A DNA stretch of 64,000 nucleotides from Bacteroidota bacterium (GCA_947452555.1 CANGDH010000001.1:248001-312000), one strand, 5' to 3'; positions 43,479 through 52,626 are shown, counted from the first letter of the stretch. Notes: generated from the letters alone by a model not told the origin. Program-made: numbers and translations.

Positions 43479-45002
43479 TTATTGAGTCAAGTTTAATATA
43501 AATGCATAGTTGCCAAAATATCCAGGGTATACTCCTGACAATTTTACACTGTTGGAAGTATTCTTTTTCAAGGCTTCATAAAACTCATCTACATTTTTTA
43601 CAGGTTTGTCATTTAAATGGGTAATTACAAAACCTTTTTCGATTCTGCTTTTTCCTAAGATGCCATTTCCTGGTTCTTGTACAATAACACCACCTTCCAA
43701 TTCATTTTTATCAGCAGTTGCTTTATCTAGGCTTGTTAATTTACCTCCCAAAATTTCGGCCGCTTTACTACTACTCGCTAAATCAGTATTGCCTAGTTTG
43801 CCTTTTAAAACAGCATCTACATTCATTTCTTTGCCTGCTCGTTTAACTGTAATGCTAATTTTGTCACTTGGCTTATATTTTGAAACCTGTTCTTGTAATT
43901 CAGGAGAAGTTTTAATAACTACGCCATTCAATTTAGTAATAATGTCTCCTTTCTTTACGCCTGCTGCTTTAGCTGAACCACCTTCGATTACATCAGTAAC
44001 TAAAATACCTTCTCCGTCTTTAAACTTGACATTTAGTTCTTCTTCCATTTTTTTAATCTCTTCTTCGGACAAACCGTCCTTGGGATAACTAATTCCTAAA
44101 TAAGCTCTTTGTACGGTTCCGAATTTCACAATGTCTGTAACTACTTTTTTTACAATGTTAACAGGGATAGCATAAGCATATCCAGCATAAGATCCCGTTG
44201 GGGATGCGATAGCAGAATTTATACCTACTAATTCACCGCTTGTATTAACTAAAGCACCACCACTATTTCCTTGGTTTACTGCTGCGTCAGTTTGTAAGAA
44301 TGACTCAACTGGCTTGTCACTTTGTCTGGAATTGATATTTATATTTCTATTTTTCGCACTTATAATTCCAGCGGTAATAGTAACGTCTAAATTTAAAGGG
44401 TAACCAATAGCTAATACCCATTGACCCAATTTAATTTCATCACTATTCCCATATACTAAATAAGGTAAGCTAGTAGCTTCAATTTTAATAACAGCTAAAT
44501 CGCTACTAGGGTCAGTACCAACTACTTTTGCCTTATATATTTTTTTATTAGTTAAAGTAACACTTATTTCGTCTGCACCATTTACTACATGGTTATTGGT
44601 TACAATATAGCCGTCTGCTGTAATCAACACACCACTTCCACTTGCTCTTTGTTCGGGTATCATTCTTGGGCCACCAAAAAAATCACCAAACATATCTTCA
44701 TCACCAAATAAATCAGCAAATGGATTCCTTTGTTTAGGTTGATTATTAGCTTCTGCTTTTTTAGCATTCGTTTTGGTTTTGATATGTACTACAGCAGGAG
44801 AAGCTGCACTAGCTGCAGGAGTAAAATCGACAGTGCTGCCAGGAGCATTTCCCATAAAAAAGCTGGCATAGTTAGCGGGAAGTTTACCCTCAATATAACT
44901 GTCATTTGGCTTTATGAATTTGTTAAAAGCCAAAATACTTAACACAGTTGTAGTGGCACTGATTCCTATTATTGCCACTACATTTTTTAAATTTAAATTC
45001 AT
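43479..45002 (-). CDS. HtrA/DegP-type serine protease with PDZ domains
   Basis: The 507-residue envelope protease has an N-terminal membrane anchor or signal (about 8-25). The trypsin-like domain has catalytic triad His138 (TNNHVVNGA), Asp168 (DPSSDLAVIKI) and Ser247 (QGNSGGALV), and two PDZ domains follow (about 290-390 and 415-500). A Phe/Asp/Gly-rich LA-like loop (NPFADLFGDEDMFGDFFGGPRM, about 93-114) precedes the catalytic domain. It degrades or refolds misfolded periplasmic proteins. The gene is monocistronic, bounded 3' by the shared terminator. Confidence 0.95.
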   Translation of the reverse strand: MNLNLKNVVAIIGISATTTVLSILAFNKFIKPNDSYIEGKLPANYASFFMGNAPGSTVDFTPAASAASPAVVHIKTKTNAKKAEANNQPKQRNPFADLFGDEDMFGDFFGGPRMIPEQRASGSGVLITADGYIVTNNHVVNGADEISVTLTNKKIYKAKVVGTDPSSDLAVIKIEATSLPYLVYGNSDEIKLGQWVLAIGYPLNLDVTITAGIISAKNRNININSRQSDKPVESFLQTDAAVNQGNSGGALVNTSGELVGINSAIASPTGSYAGYAYAIPVNIVKKVVTDIVKFGTVQRAYLGISYPKDGLSEEEIKKMEEELNVKFKDGEGILVTDVIEGGSAKAAGVKKGDIITKLNGVVIKTSPELQEQVSKYKPSDKISITVKRAGKEMNVDAVLKGKLGNTDLASSSKAAEILGGKLTSLDKATADKNELEGGVIVQEPGNGILGKSRIEKGFVITHLNDKPVKNVDEFYEALKKNTSNSVKLSGVYPGYFGNYAFILNLTQ

Positions 45003-45142
45003 AGTTAAAAAATTTAGATAGTTAAATTCAATATTGCAAATTTTATACCAATTGCGGGTTAAAAATACAAAGCTGTAACCTTGTCACAACAAAATGTCAG
45101 GCGGTTTAACAAAATATTTACGAAATTATTCGTTTTTGGCAG

Positions 45143-46135
45143 TTATAAATCTACTAAAAACGATAAAGTGTCTATTCCGTCTGCATATTGGTTAAGTTGA
45201 GGTGCTTGTAAACTTCCAAATGCTAAGCCAGTTTTCCCCACCACGCATTGCACTTCACTTGTATCTAAATTAGGTAAATTTCCAGGTGTATAATACTGAT
45301 AATGTATTTGAGAAATAGCAGCAAATGGAGAGGGGTTCTCACTCATTAAAATAGCACCGGTATCCATATAAAACTGTCTAGTCATCATAAGTAGGGCTAA
45401 TTGATAGTCGTAATTATGTTTGTACTTATGTTGGTCAATGATATAATTATATGTTTTCAATGCATCCAATAATGGGATAAAATCATAACCAGTAGGAACC
45501 CATACCTGTGTCACATTTCTACATCCTATTCCAAAGTATAACATCATGTCCTTTGCAAGCAATGTCAAATCCTCTAATGACTCATTGCCATCAAGGATGG
45601 CAATGGAAGTTTTATTCTTTCTAATTATATTTGGAAATTTTCCAAAATAATGCTCAAAGTATTGACTCGTATTATTACTCCCAGTAGCTATATAAGCATC
45701 ACAAGCTTTTAACTGCTCCTGAATCAGAATTTGATCCTGCCATAAAGGGTTAATTGTTTTTAAGGTAGCAATTATGTATTCCATTAAAACAGTGTCCTTA
45801 CTAGATAGTTTTACTACCGCAATATGTCCAGCAATTAAAGTACTCAATAAATCATGAAATCCCACCATTGGAATATTCCCCGCCATTACAATTCCCACTT
45901 TTTTACCAGTAAATGCATCTGAAAGGGAGGGGTACAAAGTAGTCCATTGTTCCAAAGCTGGGTGCTGTAAAAACCGATGGGATATTTGATTTACCGCCTG
46001 GTCAATGAATTCAGGTAAAAACCAGGCATTCTGGATACTTGCCTTCAATTTTACTTCTTGAAAAGCTAAATTTTTAGCATCTAATAAGTTTTCACCCAAG
46101 GCTACAAAACCATTTATTCTTGCTTGTAATTTCAT
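45143..46135 (-). CDS. Acyl-CoA reductase, LuxC family
   Basis: The 330-residue protein matches the LuxC acyl-CoA reductase family (aldehyde dehydrogenase-like). GKKVGIVMAGNIPMVGFHDLLSTLIAGHIAVVKLSSKD is the cofactor and substrate fold. DAYIATGSNNTSQYFEHYFGK and FGIGCRNVTQVWVP carry the catalytic cysteine (Cys in GIGCRN). It would reduce an acyl-CoA or acyl-ACP to the aldehyde with NAD(P)H. There are no luciferase or synthetase (luxE, luxD) genes near, so bioluminescence is excluded. It is divergent from a ferredoxin gene over 56 bases. Confidence 0.85.
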   Translation of the reverse strand: MKLQARINGFVALGENLLDAKNLAFQEVKLKASIQNAWFLPEFIDQAVNQISHRFLQHPALEQWTTLYPSLSDAFTGKKVGIVMAGNIPMVGFHDLLSTLIAGHIAVVKLSSKDTVLMEYIIATLKTINPLWQDQILIQEQLKACDAYIATGSNNTSQYFEHYFGKFPNIIRKNKTSIAILDGNESLEDLTLLAKDMMLYFGIGCRNVTQVWVPTGYDFIPLLDALKTYNYIIDQHKYKHNYDYQLALLMMTRQFYMDTGAILMSENPSPFAAISQIHYQYYTPGNLPNLDTSEVQCVVGKTGLAFGSLQAPQLNQYADGIDTLSFLVDL

Positions 46136-46191
46136 GTTTTCGTTATATCTTTATTAGACAAAAGTACGTCACTAATTTTTAAATTATTTTT

Positions 46192-46539
46192 ATGGCACTA
46201 AAAATCACAGACGAATGTATTAACTGCGGAGCTTGCGAGCCGGAATGTCCTAATAACGCTATCTATGAAGGTGGTGTTGAATGGGCTATGGCAGACGGCA
46301 CAACTGTTAAAGGTAGCTACAGTTTATTAGATGGAACTTCGGTAGACGCTGGTCAAAGATTAGCTCCTGTCGCTGCTGACACCTACTATATTACTCCAAA
46401 CAAGTGTACAGAATGTCAAGGGTTTCATGAAGAACCTCAATGTGCTGCAGTATGTCCAGTGGACTGTTGTGTACATGATGAGTTATATCAAGAAACGGTA
46501 GACACATTGCTAGCGAAAAAAGAGAAACTACACTCGTAA
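46192..46539 (+). CDS. 2[4Fe-4S] ferredoxin
   Basis: The 115-residue protein carries two [4Fe-4S] motifs: [12 protein letters not shown] (residues 10-21) and [22 protein letters not shown] (about 68-89). The enlarged C-x2-C-x8-C-x3-C second motif is that of Alvin-type (Allochromatium) ferredoxins. An Ala/Gly-rich stretch ([27 protein letters not shown]) separates the two motifs and is longer than in classical forms. It is a small cytoplasmic electron carrier. It is divergent from the LuxC-type reductase. A terminator follows before ddl. Confidence 0.92.
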   Translation: MALKITDECINCGACEPECPNNAIYEGGVEWAMADGTTVKGSYSLLDGTSVDAGQRLAPVAADTYYITPNKCTECQGFHEEPQCAAVCPVDCCVHDELYQETVDTLLAKKEKLHS

Positions 46540-46550
46540 GAAACTAAAAT

Positions 46551-46579
46551 AAAAAAAGGGAAATAATTTCCCTTTTTTT
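46551..46579 (+). terminator. Terminator after the ferredoxin gene
   Basis: A stem AAAAAAAGGGAAA / TTTCCCTTTTTTT with loop TAA, beginning 12 bases after the stop codon. The T-run is part of the 3' arm. Confidence 0.8.
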
Positions 46580-46601
46580 ATTTCAATACAATACAGACCA
46601 G

Positions 46602-47588
46602 ATGAAAAAGAAAGTTGCATTAGTAACAGGCGGTTTGAGTTCAGAAGCACAGATAAGTTATAAAAGTGCCAAGACGGTAATGAACGCACTAGATAAAAAT
46701 AAGTATGATGTTTATTTAATTGATATCCATCCAACAGGCTGGTGGTATGAAAATATTATAGGAGAGGAAGTAGCAGTTAATAAAGCTGACTTTAGTATTG
46801 AAGAGGGTGGCGTTAAAGTCAACTTTGATGTTGCATTAATGTGTATACATGGAACACCAGGCGAGGATGGTAAATTGCAAGGCTATTTTGATTTAATAGG
46901 ATTGCCTTACACCAGTTGTGACACGGCGACTTCTGCACTTACATTTAATAAAAGATTTACTGTGGCAGTTGCTGGTTTTGGTGGAGTAGGTGTAGCCAAA
47001 TCTCTTCATTTATTTGCCGAAGCTCCATTAAGCCCTGACGAAATTTTAAAGCAATTAAATTTGCCTGTATTTGTAAAGCCTAATAATGGTGGAAGTAGTT
47101 TAGGTATTAGTAAAGTAAATACTTTGCAAGAATTAGCTCCTGCATTACTTAAAGCTTTTAATGAAGACAGTCAGGTCTTAGTTGAAGAATTTATAAGTGG
47201 CCGTGAATTCACTATTGGAGTTTTTAAATCTAAAGGAATTACAACAGTTTTACCTATCACGGAAATAAAAACTGAGAACGAATTTTTCGATTTTGAAGCA
47301 AAGTATGAAGGGAAAAGTGAGGAGATCACTCCGGCTATTATTTCTGATACCATGTTTAAAGATTTAACAGAAGCAGCGAAGAAAGTTTACGCTACTTTAA
47401 ATTGCAGAGGTGTCGTTCGCGTTGATTTTATCTATGACGAAAATGCTGCTAAAGCATATATGCTAGAAGTAAATACAGTACCGGGACAAAGTGAAGCAAG
47501 CGTAATTCCACAACAAGTAAAAGCTATGGGCTGGACTTTAACAGACTTTTATGCAACTATTATAGAAGACACATTGAGTAAAAATTAA
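46602..47588 (+). CDS. ddl: D-alanine--D-alanine ligase
   Basis: Ddl makes the D-Ala-D-Ala dipeptide of peptidoglycan. The 328-residue ATP-grasp protein has the N-terminal ALVTGGLSSEAQISYKSA segment, the LMCIHGTPGEDGKLQGYFDLIGLPYTS segment, the ATP-binding FVKPNNGGSSLGISKV and the C-terminal RVDFIYDENAAKAYMLEVNTVPGQSEASVIPQQV region with metal ligands. Canonical ddl proteins have 'GG.S.E..VS' near the start; here it reads GLSSEAQIS. It starts 23 bases after the ferredoxin terminator. The PASTA gene follows after 39 bases on the same strand, likely one transcript. Confidence 0.95.
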   Translation: MKKKVALVTGGLSSEAQISYKSAKTVMNALDKNKYDVYLIDIHPTGWWYENIIGEEVAVNKADFSIEEGGVKVNFDVALMCIHGTPGEDGKLQGYFDLIGLPYTSCDTATSALTFNKRFTVAVAGFGGVGVAKSLHLFAEAPLSPDEILKQLNLPVFVKPNNGGSSLGISKVNTLQELAPALLKAFNEDSQVLVEEFISGREFTIGVFKSKGITTVLPITEIKTENEFFDFEAKYEGKSEEITPAIISDTMFKDLTEAAKKVYATLNCRGVVRVDFIYDENAAKAYMLEVNTVPGQSEASVIPQQVKAMGWTLTDFYATIIEDTLSKN

Positions 47589-47627
47589 TAATAGTAACTT
47601 TATATAAGTAAAATTAAAAAACGAAAT

Positions 47628-48449
47628 TTGGAAGCGATCAATAAATTATTAAAGAAACCATTATGGTTCAATATCTTAGTAGGTATTGGTGCAGTATTGG
47701 TGATATTGGTTTTATTTTTCTTTTCTCTTGGTTGGATAACTGGAAACGGGAAAACAGAGAAAGTACCTGCGGTAATAGGGTTGGATGTTGCTGCTGCACA
47801 AAAAAACTTAACAGTATTAGGTTTTGATGTGGTTTTACAAGACTCAATTTATGTGGATACATTAGCGCGCAATTCAATATTAAGACAAACACCAGATGCA
47901 GACGAAATTGTAAAAAAAGGACGTACTGTATATTTAACTGTGAATAGAACTCTAGCCCCTCAGGTAGACATGCCTAACTTAATTGGATTCTCATTAAAGA
48001 GTGCGGAAACCTATTTAAAAGTTTTAGGATTAAGACTGGGTAGTATTACTTTAGTGCCGGACAGAAATAAGAATGTCATTTTAGATCAAATCGTAGGAGG
48101 CAAACCAATTGCCCCAGGATCTAAAATTTCTTCAGGGACTGTCGTTAATTTCTTAGTAGGAGATGGGGGTGCTGCTATGGGGTTTGAAATACCAGATTTG
48201 GTAGGGATGACGGTGGATATGGCAAGAGCAAAGATGGCATCCATGGGGCTTTCTATCGGACTTATTAGCTCAAATACAGCCATTCAAGACACAGCAAATG
48301 CATTTATCATTCAACAAAATCCTGGACCATTTACTGGTCAGATTGATTCATTGGGAATGCCAATGAAAAACTTAACCATTCAAGGCGGATCTATTGACAT
48401 TGTAATTGATAGAATTGCTCCATTGATTTCAAAAGACACTATTAAATAA
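47628..48449 (+). CDS. PASTA-domain membrane protein
   Basis: The 273-residue protein has a short cytoplasmic start, one transmembrane helix (about 13-36) and three PASTA repeats (about 43-108, 110-185 and 190-265). Repeat starts are KVPAVIGLDVAAAQKNL, DMPNLIGFSLKSAETYL and EIPDLVGMTVDMARAKM. PASTA domains bind peptidoglycan or muropeptides. There is no kinase domain, unlike PknB-type proteins. The start is a TTG (47628), since no ATG precedes the helix. The position behind ddl is common in Bacteroidota and supports a wall-related role. Confidence 0.88.
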   Translation: MEAINKLLKKPLWFNILVGIGAVLVILVLFFFSLGWITGNGKTEKVPAVIGLDVAAAQKNLTVLGFDVVLQDSIYVDTLARNSILRQTPDADEIVKKGRTVYLTVNRTLAPQVDMPNLIGFSLKSAETYLKVLGLRLGSITLVPDRNKNVILDQIVGGKPIAPGSKISSGTVVNFLVGDGGAAMGFEIPDLVGMTVDMARAKMASMGLSIGLISSNTAIQDTANAFIIQQNPGPFTGQIDSLGMPMKNLTIQGGSIDIVIDRIAPLISKDTIK

Positions 48450-48536
48450 CCTTTGAAATTTATAGTCAGATTAGATTTATTTTTAGACCAAAAAAACCAT
48501 TCTCAATTATTTATATTTTAATTATAATTCATATTT

Positions 48537-48845
48537 ATGAAAACAATATCAGTTGAAGATTTAAAAGTGAAATTAGATGCAGGTGAAAAAATTAATTTAT
48601 TAGATGTACGTGAGCCACATGAGCATGCAGCATTTAATATTGGAGGCCAATTATTGCCTTTGGGATTAGTGCAAGCTTTGCAATTAGATGAAGTGGAACA
48701 CTTAAAAGACGAAACTATTTATGTATACTGTAGAAGCGGAAACAGAAGTGGTCAAGCATGTTTAATGTTAGAACCTTATGGATTTAAAGACGTAATTAAC
48801 GTTACAGGTGGGATGCTTGCTTGGCAAGAAAAATTCCCTGGGTAA
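48537..48845 (+). CDS. Single-domain rhodanese
   Basis: The 102-residue rhodanese domain begins KTISVEDLKVKLDAGEKINLLDVREPHEH and has the active-site loop with Cys65 in VYCRSGNRSGQA. A loop of six residues after the Cys fits a sulfurtransferase rather than a phosphatase. It binds persulfide sulfur and passes it on; the partner is unknown. It is a stand-alone cytoplasmic protein between the PASTA gene (87 bases upstream) and a small membrane-protein gene. Confidence 0.92.
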   Translation: MKTISVEDLKVKLDAGEKINLLDVREPHEHAAFNIGGQLLPLGLVQALQLDEVEHLKDETIYVYCRSGNRSGQACLMLEPYGFKDVINVTGGMLAWQEKFPG

Positions 48846-48887
48846 TGCTTTGAAAAACATCTTCAATTTTTTATAAACATTAAATTT

Positions 48888-49325
48888 ATGTTCATGGAAA
48901 ATGTAATTCCTATACAAGAAAGAGAAAGGTCATTATTTTCTAGTATATTATTGGTATTTATTGCAGCTATATTATTGATCACTACAGCTCCTATTGGTTT
49001 TGTATTTGCAATAATTGAACAAGGTTTTTCAAGTGGACTAAGTAAAATCAAATACTATCTATTAAATGTGGCATTAGTACTAGACCAAGCGGGAAATGTA
49101 ATAATGCAGCATTTTCTTAATAGGCTACTTTTAAAAAATACACAATTGTCTTATTTATTCGGCAATAAAAAAGAAACTATAAGTAGTGTGATTGGAAAAA
49201 ATTATATCCTAGCTACCTTATCGCCCATCGGATTAATCGCAAATAGTTTACTAAATAAAATAGACAGTAATCACACATTAGACTCTATTCAAGTAAATGT
49301 AAAAGTTAATCATAATCGAATTTAA
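48888..49325 (+). CDS. Small membrane protein, unknown
   Basis: The 145-residue protein has a strong hydrophobic helix at about residues 17-42 (SSILLVFIAAILLITTAPIGFVFAII) and a weaker one near 110-124. The region between resembles a soluble or peripheral segment. I do not recognise a family. Either the ATG at 48888 or that at 48894 (two codons later) may serve. It follows the rhodanese gene by 42 bases, is on the same strand, and ends before a strong terminator, so it may be the last gene of that transcript. Confidence 0.6.
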   Translation: MFMENVIPIQERERSLFSSILLVFIAAILLITTAPIGFVFAIIEQGFSSGLSKIKYYLLNVALVLDQAGNVIMQHFLNRLLLKNTQLSYLFGNKKETISSVIGKNYILATLSPIGLIANSLLNKIDSNHTLDSIQVNVKVNHNRI

Positions 49326-49326
49326 T

Positions 49327-49361
49327 AAAAAAGGGTCGAACAAATTGTTCGACCCTTTTTA
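49327..49361. terminator. Terminator between the 48.9 kb gene and the TonB-dependent receptor gene
   Basis: A near-perfect stem of about 15 bp (AAAAGGGTCGAACAA / TTGTTCGACCCTTTT) is flanked by A- and T-runs. It lies between convergent genes and should work in both directions. Confidence 0.9.
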
Positions 49362-49387
49362 GAGGGAAAATGTTGAGTTAAATAAAT

Positions 49388-51568
49388 TTATTTCAAATCA
49401 ATCTTCAAACTTAACCAAAAGTTTCTTCCAGCCATTGGATAATAGTTATTTGAAGTTGTGGTATTGCCACCATATAAATAACTATAAGTGTACCCATTTG
49501 GTTCATATAATTTGTCGAAAATATTTATAACATAAAACTGTAATTGAGCAGCCCATTTATTTTTGTTAATAATCTTCCAAGAAGCGTTAAGGTCATTTAA
49601 GAAATAGGATTTCAAAATACGAGTTTCATTTTGTGTATTATCCAAATATTGTTTTGAAACATATTTACTAGTCCAACTTAATTGTATCTTATTACTAGGC
49701 ATCCAATAAATACTATGTGCAGCAGTTAGGTTAGGAGACAAAGTGATATCTGTATTCTTATGCTGAATGGCTTGTTGTCCACCTGCATCATAATCATCAA
49801 AATACGCTGTAAAATTTTGAATTTTGTTTTTACTAAAAGTTACATTCCCAGTGCTTGTAAAATACTTTCCTAATTTCCAACGTTCTTCAACCTCAATGCC
49901 AGCACGATAACTTTTAGGCGTGTTGGTTCTGGTGTAAGATCCTACATCATTAATCTTGCCTGTCAATACTAGTTGGTCTTTGTAGTTCATGTAATAGAAA
50001 TTAGCGCCCCAATCAAAGTTGCTGCTTTTCGAATTAAAACCAGTTTCCCAATCGTATAAAACTTCTTGTTTAGGTTGCTCAGCAATGCTGGCTTCGAAGT
50101 CGTCTCTGTTGGGTTCTTTATGTGCAATAGCAATACTAGTATAATAATTAGTATTCCCTTTTTTATAACTTAGACCTGCTTTAGGATTAAAGAAATTAAA
50201 ACTATGATTAATGGTTAAGTCGGGATTATGGTCAAATCCAAACATGGTATGCTTAACATGACGGTATTGTAAGTCAACAAAGCTGCTTAACTGGCTATTT
50301 ATTTGATACTGCCATTTAGCGTATAGATTTTGATCTTTTTTGATTGCATTATTGTCGTAGTAAACTGTGCTTATATTAATTGGAGCAATATTAGGGAAAG
50401 GTAAAACGCCGTAATGTTGACCATCATAATTGTTCCAGCCACCACCTGCTGTAAAAGTATGTTTTCTTGCTTCATAAGTTAAAGAAGCTATCTGTCCATA
50501 AAAATTATTATCTAACCATCTTCTTCTAACTACATCAAATGGTAGGGATCCAAATGTGGTAATACCATAGTCATTTAAATTTGCAGCTGTTTTATATTCT
50601 TCATAATAGCCTTTTCCCTTTGTCAAAAAAAACGCGGTACTCCATTTTAGGCTACTATTAATTTGTTGGTTATAAAATAACTGATAATGAGTTTGTGTGT
50701 AATTGTCTGTTTGATTTTTATAGGGGTCACCTGTTTTTTCCGTTCCCGCTGGGTTATAAGTTCTATTCGTAGCTAATAATTCTTCGGGTACTCCATACCA
50801 AGCCTGGTAAGTTTTTTCTTTACCAGAGAATACGTTTAATCTTAAAGAGGATTGGTCGCCCCAATACGTTCCACTTACATAAAATGATTTCAAATCACTA
50901 TTAGCCCTGTCCATATAACCATCACTACTTATTTTACTTAAACGAGCGTCAACAGTAAAATGATTATTTAATAAGCCAGTTCCAACATTCAAACTATTCT
51001 TCATGGAATTAAAGGAACCCACACTGTTTTGTAATGATAAATAATGTGCAGGGCGATAATCATTGGTAGCTAAATTCAAAGTAGCACCAAAAGCTCCCGA
51101 TCCATTAGTAGAAGTGCCCACGCCTCTTTGAATTTGAATACTATTTACGCTAGCACTAAAATCTGGTAAGTCTACAAAATAAGTACCCATACTTTCTGCA
51201 TCATTGTAAGGGATACCATTTAAAGTCACGTTTATTCTAGTGGCATCGGTTCCTCTAATTCTTATTCCAGTATATCCTACACCTGTCCCTGCGTCGGAAT
51301 TTACAACTACCGAAGGGGTGTTCTGAATTAGAAAGGGTAGGTCTTGCCCAAAATTCACTTCTGCAATACTTGCTTTGCTAATATTGGTTTTAGCAAAGGG
51401 ACTGTTTTCACTTACCCTTACCGATCTTACTTCCAAGGGAGGTAAACTTCTAATACTGTCTGTGTACTTGTTAATACTGTCCTTTTTGGAAAGGAGCTGT
51501 CTTGGTTGCTGCGCCATAGTAGGGGCAAGCAATAAAAATGATACAATTGTTCCCAATAACTTAGTCAT
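49388..51568 (-). CDS. TonB-dependent outer-membrane receptor under TPP riboswitch control (probable thiamine-compound uptake)
   Basis: The 726-residue protein has a signal peptide (MTKLLGTIVSFLLLAPTMAQ). A plug domain (about 50-165; DLPFLIQNTPSVVVNSDAGTGVGYTGIRIRGTDATRINVTLNGIPYNDAES) follows. It is a TonB-dependent receptor with a barrel ending in a hydrophobic-aromatic C-terminus (FWLSLKIDLK). No SusD partner and no carboxypeptidase-like N-terminal domain are present. The frame continues 38 codons upstream to 51682, but that part lies inside the riboswitch, so I choose the ATG at 51568, just before the signal peptide. A TPP riboswitch in front implies uptake of thiamine or a precursor when TPP is low. 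Confidence 0.93.
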   Translation of the reverse strand: MTKLLGTIVSFLLLAPTMAQQPRQLLSKKDSINKYTDSIRSLPPLEVRSVRVSENSPFAKTNISKASIAEVNFGQDLPFLIQNTPSVVVNSDAGTGVGYTGIRIRGTDATRINVTLNGIPYNDAESMGTYFVDLPDFSASVNSIQIQRGVGTSTNGSGAFGATLNLATNDYRPAHYLSLQNSVGSFNSMKNSLNVGTGLLNNHFTVDARLSKISSDGYMDRANSDLKSFYVSGTYWGDQSSLRLNVFSGKEKTYQAWYGVPEELLATNRTYNPAGTEKTGDPYKNQTDNYTQTHYQLFYNQQINSSLKWSTAFFLTKGKGYYEEYKTAANLNDYGITTFGSLPFDVVRRRWLDNNFYGQIASLTYEARKHTFTAGGGWNNYDGQHYGVLPFPNIAPINISTVYYDNNAIKKDQNLYAKWQYQINSQLSSFVDLQYRHVKHTMFGFDHNPDLTINHSFNFFNPKAGLSYKKGNTNYYTSIAIAHKEPNRDDFEASIAEQPKQEVLYDWETGFNSKSSNFDWGANFYYMNYKDQLVLTGKINDVGSYTRTNTPKSYRAGIEVEERWKLGKYFTSTGNVTFSKNKIQNFTAYFDDYDAGGQQAIQHKNTDITLSPNLTAAHSIYWMPSNKIQLSWTSKYVSKQYLDNTQNETRILKSYFLNDLNASWKIINKNKWAAQLQFYVINIFDKLYEPNGYTYSYLYGGNTTTSNNYYPMAGRNFWLSLKIDLK

Positions 51569-51639
51569 AACTAATGTTTTGATATTTAATAATAAATACT
51601 GGGAACAGGAATAATAAGCTATGAGAAGTGCACGAAAAG

Positions 51640-51724
51640 TGCGGTACCTTCCCTTCGCAGGAATTACCCTGTTCAGGTTCAACGGGTTTTATCTCAGCTT
51701 TTTACAGCACCCCGAGGACGGAGC
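51640..51724 (-). promoter_or_regulatory. TPP riboswitch (THI box)
   Basis: On the minus strand the leader contains, in order, CGGGGTGCTG, AGCTGAGAT, the ACCCGTTGAACCTG core, the CAGG-GTAATT-CCTG helix and CGAAGGGAAGG. These are the conserved parts of the thiamine-pyrophosphate riboswitch. It starts about 155 bases upstream of the receptor ATG and ends about 70 bases before it. The element GAACAGG in the sensor helix is exactly complementary to CCTGTTC (51609-51603) downstream, a candidate alternative helix for switching. Confidence 0.95.
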
Positions 51725-51803
51725 AAAAATAACATGAAAATCTTTAAACTTCAACTGTAACTTTATATATCCATTTACGTTATACGTTATAAATACATCA
51801 ATT

Positions 51804-52589
51804 ATGAAAAAGATATTAATGGTTTTAATGCTTGGACTGGGGTTTATAGCTAACGCTCAGCAAAAAACAGGCCTTATTTATGACGATAATGTCCAAAAAA
51901 GAAATGTGCCTAGTTTTAATGCTATTAAAGTTTCAAGTGCCATAGACTTATACCTTTCACAATCCAATTTGAATGAAGTTGCAGTAAGTGCCTCAAGTAT
52001 AGAAGTCAGAAATCATATTGTAACAGAAGTAGAAGGAGGGACACTAATTATTAGATTAGATAATAATGATAGTTGGTGGGATTGGAAAAAATGGGGTAAT
52101 ACTAAAGTGAAAGCATATGTAAGTGTGAAAGAACTTAATGCATTAACTGGTTCTGGTGCTACTACTATTCATATTGTTGGTGGTTTAGAATCGGATAAAC
52201 TTAAAATTAAATTATCAGGTGCAAGTGACTTAAGAGGGGATATGAATGTAGGTAATTTAAGTATCACAGTTTCTGGAGCGTCTAATTTAAAATCACAAGT
52301 AAAAGCAATGATGATAGGGATTGACGGTTCTGGAGCTTCCGATGTTGAATTGACTGGAACAACAGACGACTTGTCTGTTGAAGTTTCAGGTGCAAGTGAA
52401 GCTAAATTATATAATTTAAATGCTAAAGGAGCCATTGTGAGAGCTTCAGGTGCAAGTAGTGCACATGTAAATGTGTCAACTATCTTAAAAGCACATGCTT
52501 CAGGTGCAAGTAATATTAATTATAAAGGTTCTGCAGAATTAAGAGAGTCAAGTAATTCAGGAGCTTCTGATATAAAGCATAAGAACTAG
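51804..52589 (+). CDS. DUF2807 (GIN-domain) secreted protein
   Basis: The 261-residue protein has a signal peptide (MKKILMVLMLGLGFIANAQ). A DUF2807 'putative auto-transporter adhesin, head GIN domain' follows, beginning FNAIKVSSAIDLYLSQSNLNEVAVSAS. The second half is a right-handed-helix-like repeat in which SGAS or GSGAS recurs about eight times at 15-20-residue spacing. It is probably periplasmic or surface-located; the function is unknown. It is divergent from the TonB-dependent receptor and upstream of tRNA-fMet. Confidence 0.85.
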   Translation: MKKILMVLMLGLGFIANAQQKTGLIYDDNVQKRNVPSFNAIKVSSAIDLYLSQSNLNEVAVSASSIEVRNHIVTEVEGGTLIIRLDNNDSWWDWKKWGNTKVKAYVSVKELNALTGSGATTIHIVGGLESDKLKIKLSGASDLRGDMNVGNLSITVSGASNLKSQVKAMMIGIDGSGASDVELTGTTDDLSVEVSGASEAKLYNLNAKGAIVRASGASSAHVNVSTILKAHASGASNINYKGSAELRESSNSGASDIKHKN

Positions 52590-52626
52590 GATTTTCTACG
52601 CTAATTGCATTTTCTTCCCAATAAAA

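Noticed and set aside
43606..44088. Open frame of about 160 codons antisense to degP
   Set aside because: It mirrors the codon bias of degP, has no recognisable domain and lies wholly inside a well-supported gene.
51569..51682. N-terminal extension of the TonB-dependent receptor
   Set aside because: The stretch lies in the leader and TPP riboswitch, and a typical signal peptide begins at 51568.
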